A DNA stretch of 64,000 nt from Halomonas sp. THAF5a (GCF_009363755.1 NZ_CP045417.1:3472001-3536000), one strand, 5' to 3'; shown: positions 49,412 through 59,836, counted from the first letter of the stretch. Translations and numbers: made by a program. The notes: a model not told the origin generated them from the sequence alone.

Positions 49412-49875
49412 AGGCGGGTCTCCAGCATCACGCAGCCGCCCGAGGGTGCCTCGCTCCCACAGGCCGGCAAGGGATCGTCGGCCTCAGGGGGCTGCTGCCG
49501 CCAGCGCAGAGTGATAGTGACACGCTCAACACCGTCGGACTGCTGGACATCGATGGCGGCGAGCGAATTCGGCAGGGCCTGGGTGATATCGTCCAACCAG
49601 GTTTCCATACGCTCACATATGGCAGCATCGCCACCATCACAAGCCTCGATCGTCTCGTCAGCGCCTTCCACCTTGAATTGATCGGCGTTTTCCGGCCGTG
49701 TCCGGATGAGATCGGCCGCACTGTTGGCGAGCGAGACGGCATCGGACCGCCAGCGCGCATCGCGGGCATCCTGCAAGGTAAGCAACTGCAGTCCCGCCAC
49801 GCCCAGCAGCGCCACGCTGATCAGCAGCAGGGCGATCAGCGATTCGATGAGGGTGATGCCGTCCTGTCGTGCCAT
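49408..49875 (-). CDS. pilV: Type IV pilus modification protein PilV
   Basis: A 155-aa minor pilin: leader MARQDG, then ITLIESLIALLLISVALLGVAGLQLLTLQDAR, the PilV pattern, followed by RSDAVSLANSAADLIRTRP. It is the first gene of the pilVWXY1E run. The start at 49875 has GGAGC upstream; the frame stays open to 50013 but without conserved sequence. The gap to ispH (49876-50014) should hold the operon promoter; I could not pick a convincing one. Confidence 0.88.
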   Translation of the reverse strand: MARQDGITLIESLIALLLISVALLGVAGLQLLTLQDARDARWRSDAVSLANSAADLIRTRPENADQFKVEGADETIEACDGGDAAICERMETWLDDITQALPNSLAAIDVQQSDGVERVTITLRWRQQPPEADDPLPACGSEAPSGGCVMLETRL

Positions 49876-50014
49876 TGATGCTCCATCTTTCTGACTGAGG
49901 CGCGGCGGCGCCCCGCTTGCCGGATCGGCCGCGTCCCCCGTCGCGAAGGTAGCGATCATGTAACCCAATGTTGCGACAGGTTTCAGCATAGCGGGTTTCA
50001 CCAGATAACGCATA

Positions 50015-50042
50015 CAAAAAGACCGGATGTTTTCCGGTCTTT
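50015..50042 (-). terminator. Terminator after ispH
   Basis: AAAGACCGGA/TCCGGTCTTT with a five-base loop, followed by TTTTTG on the minus strand, about 40 bases past the ispH stop. It separates the ispH operon from the pil genes. Confidence 0.88.
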
Positions 50043-50079
50043 CGAATGATGCAACATCAGGAAATCAAGGACACGAGAC

Positions 50080-51054
50080 TTACGTCTCATCGCTGGCGAT
50101 CACCCGGTCGCGCAGCTCCCGGGGCATGGAGAAGGTAATGGTCTCCTCGCGGCCGGCGAGTTCCTCGGGGGCACTGGCCCCCAGCGCCTGCAGCCGCTCG
50201 ATCACGCCCTTGACCAGCACCTCGGGGGCGCTGGCGCCGGCGGTCACGCCGATGGCGCTCACGCCCTCGAGCCAGGCGGGCTCGACCTGCTCGGCGCTGT
50301 CGATCAGGTAGGCCGGGGTGCCGACCCGCTCGGAGAGCTCGCGCAGGCGATTGGAGTTGGAGCTGTTGGGACTGCCCACCACCAGCACCAGGTCCGCGCC
50401 TTCGGCCAGCTCGCGCACCGCGTCCTGGCGGTTCTGGGTGGCGTAGCAGATGTCGTCCTTGCGCGGCCCCTCGATCTCGGGGAACTTGGCGCGCAGGGCA
50501 TCGATGACCCGGGCGGTATCGTCCATGGAGAGCGTGGTCTGGGTGACGAAGGCGAGCCGGCTCGGGTCCTTGACCTCGAGCCTGGCCACGTCCTCTTCGT
50601 CTTCCACCAGGTAGATCTGCCCGCCGTAGGCGGTGTCGTAGCGCCCCATGGTGCCTTCCACCTCGGGGTGCCCCTCGTGGCCGATCAGGATGCACTCCTG
50701 GCCGCGGCGGGCGTAGCGCAGCACCTCCATGTGCACCTTGGTGACCAGCGGGCAGGTGGCGTCGAACACCTTGAGGCCGCGCTCCTCGGCCTCCTGCTGC
50801 ACGGCGCGGGAGACGCCGTGGGCGGAGAAGATCACGATGACGTCGTCGGGCACCTCGTGGAGCTCCTCGACGAACACCGCTCCCCGCTCGCGCAGGCTGT
50901 CCACGACGAAGCGGTTGTGCACCACCTCGTGGCGGACGTAGATCGGCGGGCCGAAGACGTCCAGCGCGCCGTTGACGATCTCGATGGCGCGATCGACGCC
51001 GGCGCAGAAACCGCGAGGGTTGGCCAGCTTGATCTGAATGGGATTACGTTGCAT
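50080..51054 (-). CDS. ispH: 4-hydroxy-3-methylbut-2-enyl diphosphate reductase
   Basis: Last step of the MEP isoprenoid pathway, an iron-sulfur enzyme giving IPP and DMAPP; 324 aa. The three cluster cysteines are visible: [11 protein letters not shown] (Cys17), [11 protein letters not shown] and [10 protein letters not shown]. The start at 51054 ([10 protein letters not shown]) is chosen over upstream in-frame codons because it matches the family N-terminus. It is last in the murJ-ribF-ileS-lspA-fkpB-ispH run, though a 190-base gap with repeats separates it from fkpB. Confidence 0.97.
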   Translation of the reverse strand: MQRNPIQIKLANPRGFCAGVDRAIEIVNGALDVFGPPIYVRHEVVHNRFVVDSLRERGAVFVEELHEVPDDVIVIFSAHGVSRAVQQEAEERGLKVFDATCPLVTKVHMEVLRYARRGQECILIGHEGHPEVEGTMGRYDTAYGGQIYLVEDEEDVARLEVKDPSRLAFVTQTTLSMDDTARVIDALRAKFPEIEGPRKDDICYATQNRQDAVRELAEGADLVLVVGSPNSSNSNRLRELSERVGTPAYLIDSAEQVEPAWLEGVSAIGVTAGASAPEVLVKGVIERLQALGASAPEELAGREETITFSMPRELRDRVIASDET

Positions 51055-51112
51055 GTGGGCCTTGCCTTGATGCCGCAGCATCGTTGCATTGGATAAATCG
51101 AGAGACACAGCT

Positions 51113-51241
51113 ATCGCGCTGCAAGCAGCGCTCCCACAGGAGCGTCTACCGCTCGCTCAACGCCAGATCGCCAGACTGAGAGCTCCTATAGGTGCTTCGG
51201 TGAGCCGCCACACACTGCAGGAGCTTTGCTTGCAAAGCGAT
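51113..51241. repeat. Inverted REP-like doublet (REPIN-like) between fkpB and ispH
   Basis: Two related 25-base sequences lie in inverted orientation: 51113-51137 (ATCGCGCTGCAAGCAGCGCTC...) and 51217-51241, whose reverse complement begins ATCGCTTTGCAAGCAAAGCTC. Each contains an internal palindrome around TGCAAGCA. The layout resembles REP doublets of pseudomonads. No REP-associated transposase gene lies nearby. Confidence 0.65.
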
Positions 51242-51245
51242 GGGG

Positions 51246-51707
51246 TCAGTGAGTCGTGGCAGGCTTCACGTCCAGCACGTCCACCTCGAAGGTCAGGGTA
51301 CGCCCTGCCAGCGGATGGTTGAAGTCCACCTCGACCTGCTCGCCCTCGATGCGCTTGATCACGCCGGGCAGCTCGCCGCCGGCGGCGTCGGCGAAGGACA
51401 TCACCATGCCCACTTCCGGCGCGTCGCTCTCGAAGTCCTCACGCTTGAGCAGCTGGATGTTCTGCGGGTTGTGCTGGCCGAAGGCGTGCTCCGGGGTGAT
51501 CTCGAAGGAGCCGCTCTCCCCGGCGACGAGCCCCTTGAGCGGGTGCTCGAAGCCGGGCGGCAGGTTGCCGTCGCCCACCTGGAAGGTCGCCGGCGCCTTG
51601 TCGCGGGTGGAGTCGACCACGGTGCCGTCTTCCAGGCTGAGGGTGAAGTGAAGGGTCACTTCCATGCCCTCGTCGATGCGAAGTTCCGGGGATTCCTGAT
51701 GGCTCAT
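51246..51707 (-). CDS. fkpB: FKBP-type peptidyl-prolyl isomerase FkpB (SlpA-like)
   Basis: A 153-aa cytosolic SlyD-like prolyl isomerase. It has VTLHFTLSLEDGTVVDSTRD, the inserted-flap region FGQHNPQNIQLLKREDF, and the C-terminal FNHPLAGRTLTFEVDVLDV, the family signature. There is no histidine-rich tail as in SlyD. Its position between lspA and ispH is the conserved gammaproteobacterial arrangement. Confidence 0.95.
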   Translation of the reverse strand: MSHQESPELRIDEGMEVTLHFTLSLEDGTVVDSTRDKAPATFQVGDGNLPPGFEHPLKGLVAGESGSFEITPEHAFGQHNPQNIQLLKREDFESDAPEVGMVMSFADAAGGELPGVIKRIEGEQVEVDFNHPLAGRTLTFEVDVLDVKPATTH

Positions 51708-51813
51708 GGCGTGTCTCTCTCGTGTTCGTGCCCTGGGTGCGGGCGCAGCGTGATCGAAGGTCGCACGCGTCTGGGTGTCGATGGTCGGGATATCGGGGCG
51801 CCGGGCCGGCTTC

Positions 51814-52365
51814 TCAACCGCGCCGCCGCGCCCGACGGCGCTCGGCGAAGAGCGACTCCCAGATCAGCCCAATGGCGCCGAGGGTGATGCCGATGTCCGC
51901 CACGTTGAAGGCCGGGTAGTACCAGCCGGCGGCGTGGAAGGAGAGGAAGTCCACCACGTAGCCGTGCACCAGTCGGTCGTAGAGGTTGCCCAGCGCCCCG
52001 CCGATGATCAGCCCGAGCGAGACGCCGAGCAGCGTCTCGTCGGCCTTCAGGCGGCGCATCCAGACCGTCAGGCCGATGCTCGCCCCCACGGCGATGGCGG
52101 CGAACAGCCAGCGCTGCCAGCCGGGATGGCCGGCGAGGAAGCTGAAGGCCGCGCCGGTGTTGTGCAGCAGCGTCAGGTTAAAGAACGGCAGCACCTCCAC
52201 CGGCCGGGCGTAGTCGAGCAGCCCACTGGCCAGGTATTTGGTGCCCAGATCCAGCACGATCACCGCCGCGGCCAGCCACAGCCAGCGCAGCGGCCGGCGC
52301 ATGGGCGCCACGAAGTCCTGACCTGTCTGCCGCTCGCTCATGGGCGCCTCGCCTTGCTGGGACAT
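51814..52365 (-). CDS. lspA: Lipoprotein signal peptidase
   Basis: Signal peptidase II, an inner-membrane aspartyl protease of 183 aa that cleaves prolipoproteins. It has four hydrophobic segments. The catalytic aspartates lie in GNLYDRLVHGYVVDFL and FNVADIGITLG. LLHNTGAAFSFLAGH is also family-typical. The start at 52365 has AGGAGA upstream. The C-terminal tail is basic (ERRRARRRG). It is 21 bases after ileS. Its substrates here include BamD and the NlpE-like protein. Confidence 0.97.
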   Translation of the reverse strand: MSQQGEAPMSERQTGQDFVAPMRRPLRWLWLAAAVIVLDLGTKYLASGLLDYARPVEVLPFFNLTLLHNTGAAFSFLAGHPGWQRWLFAAIAVGASIGLTVWMRRLKADETLLGVSLGLIIGGALGNLYDRLVHGYVVDFLSFHAAGWYYPAFNVADIGITLGAIGLIWESLFAERRRARRRG

Positions 52366-52386
52366 CGACTCTCTCCTGGGTGAACC

Positions 52387-55224
52387 TTAGGCAAAGCGGC
52401 GCGTCTCGCCGGGGCCATCCGGCAGGTTGCTGATGCAGCGCCCGCAGAGGTCCGGGTGCTCGGCGTGAGTACCCACGTCCTCGCGGTGGTGCCAGCAGCG
52501 CTCGCACTTGGCGTTGGCGCTCTCGGCCACGGCCACCTTCAGGCCCTCGAGTTCGGTGGCCTCGGCCGCCGCGCTCGCCTCCGCGAGCGGCGCCAGGCGC
52601 ACCTCGCTGGTCAGCATCACGAAGCGCAGCTCGTCGCCCAGCCGGGTCAGGATCTCGCGCAGTTCATCGTCGACGTAGAGGGTGACCTCGGCGGCCAGGC
52701 TGCCCTTGATCGCCTTGGCGTTGCGAGCGTCCTCCAGGCACTTGTTGACCGCCTGCTTGACCTCGAGCACCCGCTCCCAGAAGTCGCGGCCCATGGCGGC
52801 GTCCTCTGCGAGAGTATCGAGCCCGGCGTAGTACTCCTCGAGCAGCACGCTATCGCCGCGGCTTCCGGGGATGTTCTCGTAGATCTCCTCGGCGGTGAAG
52901 GAGAGGATCGGCGCCACCCAGCGCGCGAGCGCCTCGACCACGTGGTAGAGCGCGGTCTGGGCGCTGCGGCGCGCCACGGAGTCGGCCTGGGTGGTGTACT
53001 GGCGATCCTTGATCACGTCCAGGTAGAAGCCGCCGAGCTCCCGGGCACAGAAGCCGTGCACCTGCTGGTAGACGTCAAGGAAGCGGTACTCCTCATAGGC
53101 GCGCTCGATGCGCGCCTGCAGCTGGGCGGCGCGATCCACCACCCACTGGTCCAGGGCCAGCATCTCGTCGAAGGGCAGCACGTCGCGCTCGGGCGCGAAG
53201 CCGTTGAGGTTGGCCAGCAGGAAGCGCGAGGTGTTGCGGATGCGCCGGTAGACGTCGGCGGTGCGCTTCAGGATCTCGTCGGAGACCGCCATCTCGCCGG
53301 AGTAGTCGGTGGAGGCGACCCACAGGCGCAGGATATCGGCGCCGAGCTTGTCCATCACCGCCTGGGGTGCGACCACGTTGCCCAGCGACTTGGACTGCTT
53401 GCGCCCCTTCTCGTCCACGGTGAAGCCGTGGGTCAGCAGCTGCCGGTAGGGCGCGTGGCCGTCGATGGCGGCGCCGGTGAGCAGCGAGGAGTGGAACCAG
53501 CCGCGGTGCTGGTCGGAGCCCTCCAGGTAGAGATCGGCGATCGGTCCCTCGGTGTGGCCGTGGGGGTGCGAGCCGCGCAGCACGTGCTTGTGGGTGGTGC
53601 CGGAGTCGAACCAGACGTCCAGGGTGTCGGTGACCTTGTCGTAGTCGGCGGCCTCCTCGCCCAGCAGCTTGGCGGGGTCGAGGCGGAACCAGGCGTCGAT
53701 GCCCTCGGCCTCGACGCGCTTCGCGGCCTCTTCCATCAGCTCGACGGTGCGCGGATGCAGCTCGCCGGTGGCCTTGTGCAGGAAGAACGGGATCGGCACG
53801 CCCCAGTTGCGCTGGCGCGAGATGCACCAGTCCGGGCGGTTGGCGATCATGCTGTGCAGGCGCGCCTTGCCCCAGGCCGGGGTGAAGGCGGTGGACTCGA
53901 TGCCCGCGAGCGCCCGCTCGCGCAGGGTGCGGCCGTCCTTGCCGGCGACGTCCATGCCGACGAACCACTGGGCGGTGGCGCGGTAGATCACCGGGGTCTT
54001 GTGGCGCCAGCAGTGCATGTAGCTGTGGGTGATCGGCGTGTGCGCCATCAGCGCGCCGACCTCCTCGAGCTTGGCGACGATCTGCGGGTTGGCCTTCCAG
54101 ATCATCTGGCCGCCGAAGAACGGCAGGTCGTCGACGTAGACGCCGTTGCCCTGCACCGGGCTCTCGATCTCGTCGAAGCTCATGCCGTGGGCGCGGCAGG
54201 TGACGAAGTCGTCGACGCCGTAGGCCGGGGCCGAGTGGACGATGCCGGTGCTGCCCTCCTCGCTCTCCACGTAGTCGGCCAGGTAGACCGGCGAGAGGCG
54301 ATCGTAGAAGGGGTGGCGGAAGCGGATGCCGTCGAAGGCCTCGCCCTTGGCGGTGGCGATCACCTCGCCCTCGAGGCCGTAGCGCGACAGGCAGGATTCG
54401 ACCAGCTCCTCGGCCAGCACCAGCAGCCGCTCGCCGGTATCCACCAGGGAGTAGGTGAACTCCGGGTGCATGTTCAGCGCCTGGTTGGCCGGAATGGTCC
54501 AGGGGGTGGTGGTCCAGATCACCACGGCGGCGGCCTTGGGCAGCTCACCGAGGCCGAAGGCGGCGGCCAGGCGGTCGGCGTCCTCGACCGGGAAGGCGAC
54601 GTCGATGGCGTCGGATTTCTTGTCCTGGTACTCCACCTCGGCCTCGGCCAGGGCCGAGCCGCAGTCGAAGCACCAGTTGACGGGCTTCAGGCCCTTGAAG
54701 ACGTAGCCCGCCTCGACCATGTCGGCCAGCGCCCGGATCTCGCCCGCCTCGTTGGCGAAGTCCATGGAGCGGTAGGGGTTGTCCCAGTCGCCGATCACGC
54801 CCAGGCGGATGAAGCCCTGACGCTGGTCCTCGATCTGCTCGGCAGCGTACTCGCGGCACAGCCCGCGGGCCTGCTCGGGCTCGAGGTGCTTGCCGTGGGT
54901 GGTCTCGACCTTGTGCTCGATGGGCAGGCCGTGACAGTCCCAGCCGGGCACGTAGGGGGCGTCGAAGCCGGCCAGGTTCTTCGACTTGACGATGATGTCC
55001 TTGAGGATCTTGTTGAGCGCATGCCCCAGGTGAATGCTGCCGTTGGCGTAGGGAGGGCCGTCGTGGAGCACGAAGAGCTCCCTGCCCTGGCGCTCCGCAC
55101 GCAGGCGATGGTAGAGGTCCATCTCCTTCCACTGCGCCACCCGGGCGGGCTCGCGCTTGGGCAGCATGCCGCGCATGGGGAAGTCGGTTTCTGGCAGGTT
55201 CAGAGTGTGCTTGTAGTCGCTCAT
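52387..55224 (-). CDS. ileS: Isoleucyl-tRNA synthetase
   Basis: Class I synthetase of 945 aa. It has the HIGH-type motif [17 protein letters not shown] (about 57-73), a CP1 editing domain, the KMSKS-type motif [11 protein letters not shown] (about 600-610), an anticodon-binding domain and a C-terminal zinc-binding motif CERCWHHR...CGRCISNL. Full length, single copy in the window. Starts ten bases after the ribF stop. Confidence 0.98.
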   Translation of the reverse strand: MSDYKHTLNLPETDFPMRGMLPKREPARVAQWKEMDLYHRLRAERQGRELFVLHDGPPYANGSIHLGHALNKILKDIIVKSKNLAGFDAPYVPGWDCHGLPIEHKVETTHGKHLEPEQARGLCREYAAEQIEDQRQGFIRLGVIGDWDNPYRSMDFANEAGEIRALADMVEAGYVFKGLKPVNWCFDCGSALAEAEVEYQDKKSDAIDVAFPVEDADRLAAAFGLGELPKAAAVVIWTTTPWTIPANQALNMHPEFTYSLVDTGERLLVLAEELVESCLSRYGLEGEVIATAKGEAFDGIRFRHPFYDRLSPVYLADYVESEEGSTGIVHSAPAYGVDDFVTCRAHGMSFDEIESPVQGNGVYVDDLPFFGGQMIWKANPQIVAKLEEVGALMAHTPITHSYMHCWRHKTPVIYRATAQWFVGMDVAGKDGRTLRERALAGIESTAFTPAWGKARLHSMIANRPDWCISRQRNWGVPIPFFLHKATGELHPRTVELMEEAAKRVEAEGIDAWFRLDPAKLLGEEAADYDKVTDTLDVWFDSGTTHKHVLRGSHPHGHTEGPIADLYLEGSDQHRGWFHSSLLTGAAIDGHAPYRQLLTHGFTVDEKGRKQSKSLGNVVAPQAVMDKLGADILRLWVASTDYSGEMAVSDEILKRTADVYRRIRNTSRFLLANLNGFAPERDVLPFDEMLALDQWVVDRAAQLQARIERAYEEYRFLDVYQQVHGFCARELGGFYLDVIKDRQYTTQADSVARRSAQTALYHVVEALARWVAPILSFTAEEIYENIPGSRGDSVLLEEYYAGLDTLAEDAAMGRDFWERVLEVKQAVNKCLEDARNAKAIKGSLAAEVTLYVDDELREILTRLGDELRFVMLTSEVRLAPLAEASAAAEATELEGLKVAVAESANAKCERCWHHREDVGTHAEHPDLCGRCISNLPDGPGETRRFA

Positions 55225-55234
55225 ATCCTGGGGG

Positions 55235-56296
55235 TCAGCCGTCGTCGTGGTCGGCGGGCTCGCCCGCCGAGGAATCGGAAGTCACGGCCTCGCGCGCCAG
55301 CGGCGCCGATGCCAGAGGAAGAGAATCGTCGTGCGTGTCGCCCGCCGGAGCGCCCGCACCGGCCGCGGGGTGCTGTGAAAAGTACGCCCGGGCCCGCGCG
55401 AGATCGGCGTGGATCTGCGCCTTCAGCGCCTCGAAGTCCGCGAACTTCACCTCGCCGCGCAGCTTGGCGCAGGGCAGCACGGTCAGGCGCCGGCCGTAGA
55501 GCTCGCCCTCGAAGTCGAACAGGTGCACCTCGAGCACCGGCCGGGTGCTGCCCACCGTGGGGCGCCAGCCGATGTTGGCCACGCCGTTCACCCGGCGGCC
55601 GTCGGGCAGCTCGGTCACCACCGCGAAGACGCCCTGCAGGGCCAGCGCGTGGGTCGGCTGGGGCAGGTTGGCGGTGGGCACGCCGATGGTGCGGCCGAGC
55701 TGGCGGTCCGGCACCACCCGGCCGCCCAGGCGATAGGGGCGGCCCAGCAGGCGCGCGGCGGCGGCGAAGTTGCCGCTCGCCAGCAGGGTGCGCACCCTAG
55801 TGCTGGAGACGCGCTCGTCAGCGATGGTGAAGGTGCGGGTGTGCTCGACGCCGAAGCCCCGCGCCTGCCCCACCTCGGTCAGCAGGTGGAAGTCGCCGCG
55901 CCGGTCGCAGCCGAAGCGGAAGTCGTCGCCCACCACCAGGTGACGAACGCCCAGCCCGTCGATCAGCACGCGATCGATGAACTCGCCGGCGGTGAGGCTT
56001 CTCAGCGCGTCGTTGAAGGGCAGGCAGAGGATGCGGTCGACGCCGCACTCGCCGAGCAGCGCCACCTTGTCGCGCAGCCGGGTCAGCCGGGGCGGTGCCT
56101 GGGCGCCGGCGAAGAACTCCCGCGGCTGCGGCTCGAAGACCACCACGGTCACCGGCAGGCCGAGCCGGGCGGCCTGCTCGCGGCACTGCTCGAGGATCGC
56201 CTGATGCCCGCGGTGCACGCCATCGAAGTTGCCGATGGTGGCCACGCAGCCGCGATCCTCGTCGCGCAGGTTGTGCAGACCTCGAATCACTCGCAT
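55235..56296 (-). CDS. ribF: Bifunctional riboflavin kinase / FAD synthetase
   Basis: Makes FMN and then FAD. The N-terminal nucleotidyltransferase domain has [15 protein letters not shown] (about 21-35) and the [13 protein letters not shown] region; the C-terminal kinase domain has [10 protein letters not shown] and [13 protein letters not shown]. The protein is 353 aa. The C-terminal tail of about 45 residues is low-complexity and not conserved. I choose the ATG at 56296 to match the usual [10 protein letters not shown] start; ATG 56305 and GTG 56308 are alternatives, and no Shine-Dalgarno decides. Confidence 0.95.
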   Translation of the reverse strand: MRVIRGLHNLRDEDRGCVATIGNFDGVHRGHQAILEQCREQAARLGLPVTVVVFEPQPREFFAGAQAPPRLTRLRDKVALLGECGVDRILCLPFNDALRSLTAGEFIDRVLIDGLGVRHLVVGDDFRFGCDRRGDFHLLTEVGQARGFGVEHTRTFTIADERVSSTRVRTLLASGNFAAAARLLGRPYRLGGRVVPDRQLGRTIGVPTANLPQPTHALALQGVFAVVTELPDGRRVNGVANIGWRPTVGSTRPVLEVHLFDFEGELYGRRLTVLPCAKLRGEVKFADFEALKAQIHADLARARAYFSQHPAAGAGAPAGDTHDDSLPLASAPLAREAVTSDSSAGEPADHDDG

Positions 56297-56411
56297 GGGC
56301 GTCATCACGCTGGGAAATAAAGGGGTCGATTATAACGGACCGAGAGCCCCTTGACAGCCGGCGCGGCTTGGTCTTTCCCTGTGAGCGCGTGGCGACGCCG
56401 CCCGCGCCGCG

Positions 56412-58049
56412 CTAGCCGCGCATCCGGAAGTGGCGCAGGCGCATGCCGAAGGCCGCCAGCCAGGCGAAGTAGACCGCCGCCCCGGCCCCCACCAGGCCCG
56501 CCATCCAGGCGGCGCGGGTCCAGACGCTCCAGTCGAGCCAGGCTCGCCAGTCCGGCGCGAGCCACCAAAGCCCGCCGCCCATCACCGCGCAGCCGCCGAG
56601 CAGCTGCACCGCGTAGCGTCCCCACCCCGGCTGGAAGGCCAGCACGCCCTGCTTTCTCAGCAGCCAGCCGAGCAGCCCGGCGTTGAGGAAGGCGGAGAGC
56701 GCCGTGGCCAGCGCCAGGCCGGCGTGGGCCAGCGGCCAGATCAGGATCAGGTTGAAGACCATGTTGGCGACCATGGCGACGATGCCGACCTTGACCGGGG
56801 TCTTGGTGTCCTGGCGGGCGAAGAACCCCGGCGCCAGCACCTTGATCAGCATGAACGCCACCAGCCCGACGGCATAGGCGCGCAGGCTCATGGCGGCCAT
56901 GGTGATGTCGCGCTCGGTCATCGCCCCGTAGTGGAACAGCGTGACCAGCAGCGGCTCGGCCAGCACGGCGAGCGCCAGGGCGGCGGGCAGGCCGAGCAGC
57001 AGCACGGTGCGCAGCGCCCAGTCGAGCATCGCCGCGAAGTGCTCGCCGGACTGCTCGGCGTGGCGCCGCGAGAGCGCCGGCAGGATCACCGTGCCGATGG
57101 CGATGCCGAACACGCCGAGCGGCAGCTCCACCAGGCGATCCGAGTAGTAGAGCCAGGAGACGCTGCCCGCGGCCAGCAGCGACGCCAGCACGGTGTCGAG
57201 CAGCAGGTTGATCTGCGACACCGAGACCCCGAACAGCGCCGGCGCCATCAGCTTGAGGATGCGCCGCACCCCGCGGTGGGCGAAGTCGGGCCAGGGCCGC
57301 GGCAGCAGCCCCAGTCGCGCCAGGAAGGGCACCTGAAAGGCGAGCTGGGCGGCGCCGGCGATCAGCACGCCCCAGCCCAGCGCCATGGCCGGCTCGGCGA
57401 ACAGTGGCGTCAGCAGCAGCGCGGCCCCGATCAGCGACAGGTTGAGCAGCACCGGCGTGAAGGCCGGCACGGCGAAGCGGTTCCAGGTGTTGAGCGTGCT
57501 GCCGGCGAAGGCCGTCAGCGAGATCAGCAACAGGTAGGGGAAGGTCAGGCGCAGCATGTCGGCGGTCAGCGCCAGCTTCTCCGGGTCGCGGCCGAAGCCG
57601 GGCGCGAAGGCCCACACCAGCCAGGGAGCGGCCAGCATCGCCAGCGCCGTGATCAGCGCCAGCACCGCCGTGAGGCTGCCGGCCACCGCGTCGAGCAGCT
57701 CCTTCACCTCGCGCTTGCTGCCCCGGGTGGCGACCTCCGAGAGCACCGGCACGAAGGCCTGGTTGAAGGCGCCCTCGGCGAACAGCCGGCGCAGGAAGTT
57801 GGGGATCTTGAAGGCGACGAAGAAGGCGTCCGCCCCGTCGCCGGCCCCGAAGAGGGTCGCGATCACCACGTCGCGAACGAGCCCCATGACCCTCGAGAGC
57901 ATGGTCATCACGCTGACCACCAGGCCGGAGCGCATCAGGCCGCCGGCCTTGGGCGCCACGGCACGGTCGTCGTCGGCCACCGCCGGGGGGGCGGCGCCGG
58001 AGGCGGCGGGCTTGTCGTCCCGGGACTCGGGGGGCTGCTCGTGATCCAT
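56412..58049 (-). CDS. murJ: Lipid II flippase MurJ
   Basis: A MOP-superfamily membrane protein (545 aa) with about 14 membrane segments. It flips the peptidoglycan precursor lipid II across the inner membrane. The conserved N-terminal core RSGLVVSVMTMLSRVMGLVRDVVIATLFGAG and the NFLRRLFAEGAFNQAFVPVL motif are present. A Pro/Asp-rich, unconserved cytosolic extension of about 38 residues precedes the first helix. It lies between rpsT and ribF, the usual order. Confidence 0.96.
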   Translation of the reverse strand: MDHEQPPESRDDKPAASGAAPPAVADDDRAVAPKAGGLMRSGLVVSVMTMLSRVMGLVRDVVIATLFGAGDGADAFFVAFKIPNFLRRLFAEGAFNQAFVPVLSEVATRGSKREVKELLDAVAGSLTAVLALITALAMLAAPWLVWAFAPGFGRDPEKLALTADMLRLTFPYLLLISLTAFAGSTLNTWNRFAVPAFTPVLLNLSLIGAALLLTPLFAEPAMALGWGVLIAGAAQLAFQVPFLARLGLLPRPWPDFAHRGVRRILKLMAPALFGVSVSQINLLLDTVLASLLAAGSVSWLYYSDRLVELPLGVFGIAIGTVILPALSRRHAEQSGEHFAAMLDWALRTVLLLGLPAALALAVLAEPLLVTLFHYGAMTERDITMAAMSLRAYAVGLVAFMLIKVLAPGFFARQDTKTPVKVGIVAMVANMVFNLILIWPLAHAGLALATALSAFLNAGLLGWLLRKQGVLAFQPGWGRYAVQLLGGCAVMGGGLWWLAPDWRAWLDWSVWTRAAWMAGLVGAGAAVYFAWLAAFGMRLRHFRMRG

Positions 58050-58093
58050 CACCGTCGGCTCCTCGTACGGCGCGTGGCAGGAATAGCGGACAC

Positions 58094-58119
58094 AAAAAAA
58101 CCGGCCGCAGCCGGTTTTT
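58094..58119 (-). terminator. Terminator after rpsT
   Basis: AAAAACCGGC/GCCGGTTTTT with a four-base loop; a run of seven T follows on the minus strand. It lies 20 bases past rpsT and 45 bases before the murJ start. Confidence 0.92.
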
Positions 58120-58138
58120 CTGCTGGCGCTCGACCGGC

Positions 58139-58405
58139 TTACGCCGCGAGAGCCTTGATGCGCTTGTTCAGGCGGCTCTTCATGCGAGCGGCCTTGCGCT
58201 TGGACATCACGTCCTTGTCGGCGATGCGGTCGATGACCGGCTGCGCCGCCTTGAAGGCGTCCATCGCCTGGCCGTGGTCACCGCTCTGGATGGCCTTGAT
58301 GACGCGCTTGACGTAGGTACGAACCATGCTGCGCTGGCTCGCCTTCAGGACACGACGACCTTCTGCCTGACGGGCACGCTTGCGGGCTTGCTTGCTGTTA
58401 GCCAC
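58139..58405 (-). CDS. rpsT: 30S ribosomal protein S20
   Basis: A basic 88-aa ribosomal protein: ANSKQARKRARQAEGRRVLKA at the N-terminus and a lysine/arginine-rich helical bundle ending SRLNKRIKALAA. The start codon is GTG at 58405, preceded by AAGGAG at seven bases; no ATG is available in the right place. E. coli rpsT begins with UUG as part of translational autocontrol, so a non-ATG start fits. The upstream gap 58406-58644 shows no gene. Confidence 0.95.
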   Translation of the reverse strand: MANSKQARKRARQAEGRRVLKASQRSMVRTYVKRVIKAIQSGDHGQAMDAFKAAQPVIDRIADKDVMSKRKAARMKSRLNKRIKALAA

Positions 58406-58644
58406 TGACTGTCTCCTTGGAGAAAGTTGTAGCCACCGACTGTGGGTGGCATTTGATAACGATTTGATCCAACAGGGAAATAAAAAATCCCCGCCGGCCT
58501 GGCCATCTTTCCCGACGGCGCGAGTGAGCGCCATCGTCTACGGGCCGTGTCTGAGAGGATGGCATATCCTATCATGCGCCCCCGGGGCTTGCCAGCCCCG
58601 AACGTCGCCGGGCCGAGGCCGCCAGCCCGCGCCGGGCGCGGCTC

Positions 58645-59784
58645 CTAGAGCACCACCAGGTTGTCGCGGTGGATCAGCTCCGGGGCCTCCATGTAGCCGA
58701 GGATCGCCTCGATCTGGTGGCTCGGCTTGCCGACCAGCAGGCGGGCCTCGTCGGCGCCGTAGTTGACCAGCCCCTTGGCCACGCGCTGCCCGCCCTCGTC
58801 GACGCAGAGCACCATGTCGCCGCGACGGAAGTCGCCGCTGACGCCGGTCACGCCCACCGCCAGCAGGCTGGAGCCGCTGCTCTTGAGCACCTTCACCGCC
58901 CCGGCATCCAGGACCAGGCTGCCGCGCACCTGCAGCTGCCCCGCCAGCCAGCGCTTGCGCGCCGCCATGGGCGCCTGCTCCGGCAGCAGCAGGGTGCCCA
59001 GCCGCTCGCCCTCGGCGAGCCGGGTGAGCACCGCCGGCTGGCGGCCGCTGGCGATCGCGGTGACCGCGCCGGAGCGAGCCGCCAACCGGGCGGCCCGCAC
59101 CTTGGTGGTCATGCCGCCGCGGCCCAGCGCCCCGCCGCCGCCGGCCATCGCGGCCAGGCTCGGGTCGTCCGCTCGCCCCTCGGCGATCAGCGTCGCCGCC
59201 GGGTTGCTGCGCGGGTCGGCGTCGAAGAGCCCCTCCTGATCGGTGAGGATCACCAGGGCGTCGGCCTCGAGCAGGTTGGCGACCAGGGCACCGAGGGTGT
59301 CGTTGTCGCCGAAGCGGATCTCGTCGGTGACCACGGTGTCGTTCTCGTTGACCACCGGCACCACCCGCAGGCCGACCAGGGTGCGCAGCGCCGAGCGGGC
59401 ATTGAGGTAGCGCTTGCGGTTGGAGAGATCGTCGTGGGTGAGCAGCACCTGGGCGGTCAGCAGGTCGTGGCGGGCGAAGTGGCCCTCGTAGCACTCGGTG
59501 AGGCCGTTCTGACCCACCGCCGCCGCGGCCTGCAGCTCGTGCACCGCCGAGGGCCGGGCCTGCCAGCCCAGGCGCACCATGCCGGCCGCCACCGCGCCGG
59601 AGGAGACCAGCACCACCTCGACGCCGCGACGGTGCAGCTCGGCGATCTGGTCGACCCAGCCGCCGATGGCCGCCTCGTCAAGGCCGCGACCGTCGTTGGT
59701 CAGCAGCGCGCTGCCGATCTTCACCACCACTCGGCGGGCGCGCTTGAGCGCCTCGCGACCGATCACCTGCTCGTTGTCGTCCAT
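58645..59784 (-). CDS. proB: Glutamate 5-kinase
   Basis: First step of proline synthesis; 379 aa. The amino-acid kinase domain has [31 protein letters not shown] and [13 protein letters not shown], and a C-terminal PUA domain (about 285-370) is present. Proline feedback control is usual for this enzyme. In salt-adapted bacteria proline can also be an osmolyte. It follows obgE by 52 bases, the conserved rplU-rpmA-obgE-proB order. Confidence 0.97.
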   Translation of the reverse strand: MDDNEQVIGREALKRARRVVVKIGSALLTNDGRGLDEAAIGGWVDQIAELHRRGVEVVLVSSGAVAAGMVRLGWQARPSAVHELQAAAAVGQNGLTECYEGHFARHDLLTAQVLLTHDDLSNRKRYLNARSALRTLVGLRVVPVVNENDTVVTDEIRFGDNDTLGALVANLLEADALVILTDQEGLFDADPRSNPAATLIAEGRADDPSLAAMAGGGGALGRGGMTTKVRAARLAARSGAVTAIASGRQPAVLTRLAEGERLGTLLLPEQAPMAARKRWLAGQLQVRGSLVLDAGAVKVLKSSGSSLLAVGVTGVSGDFRRGDMVLCVDEGGQRVAKGLVNYGADEARLLVGKPSHQIEAILGYMEAPELIHRDNLVVL

Positions 59785-59836
59785 TCGACCCTCGGTTCAC
59801 CGTCCCGTCGGCAGGCGCCCGGCCCGCCTGTCGCCC

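Noticed and set aside
49876..50013. N-terminal extension of PilV
   Set aside because: It would put 46 residues before the prepilin leader, which must be short; MARQDG with GGAGC upstream is the proper start.
52456..55800. A 1,114-codon open frame on the plus strand
   Set aside because: It runs antisense to ileS and into ribF, has low-complexity composition (Gly, Ala, Val, Leu, Asp, His) and no motifs. Long antisense frames are expected in very GC-rich coding DNA.
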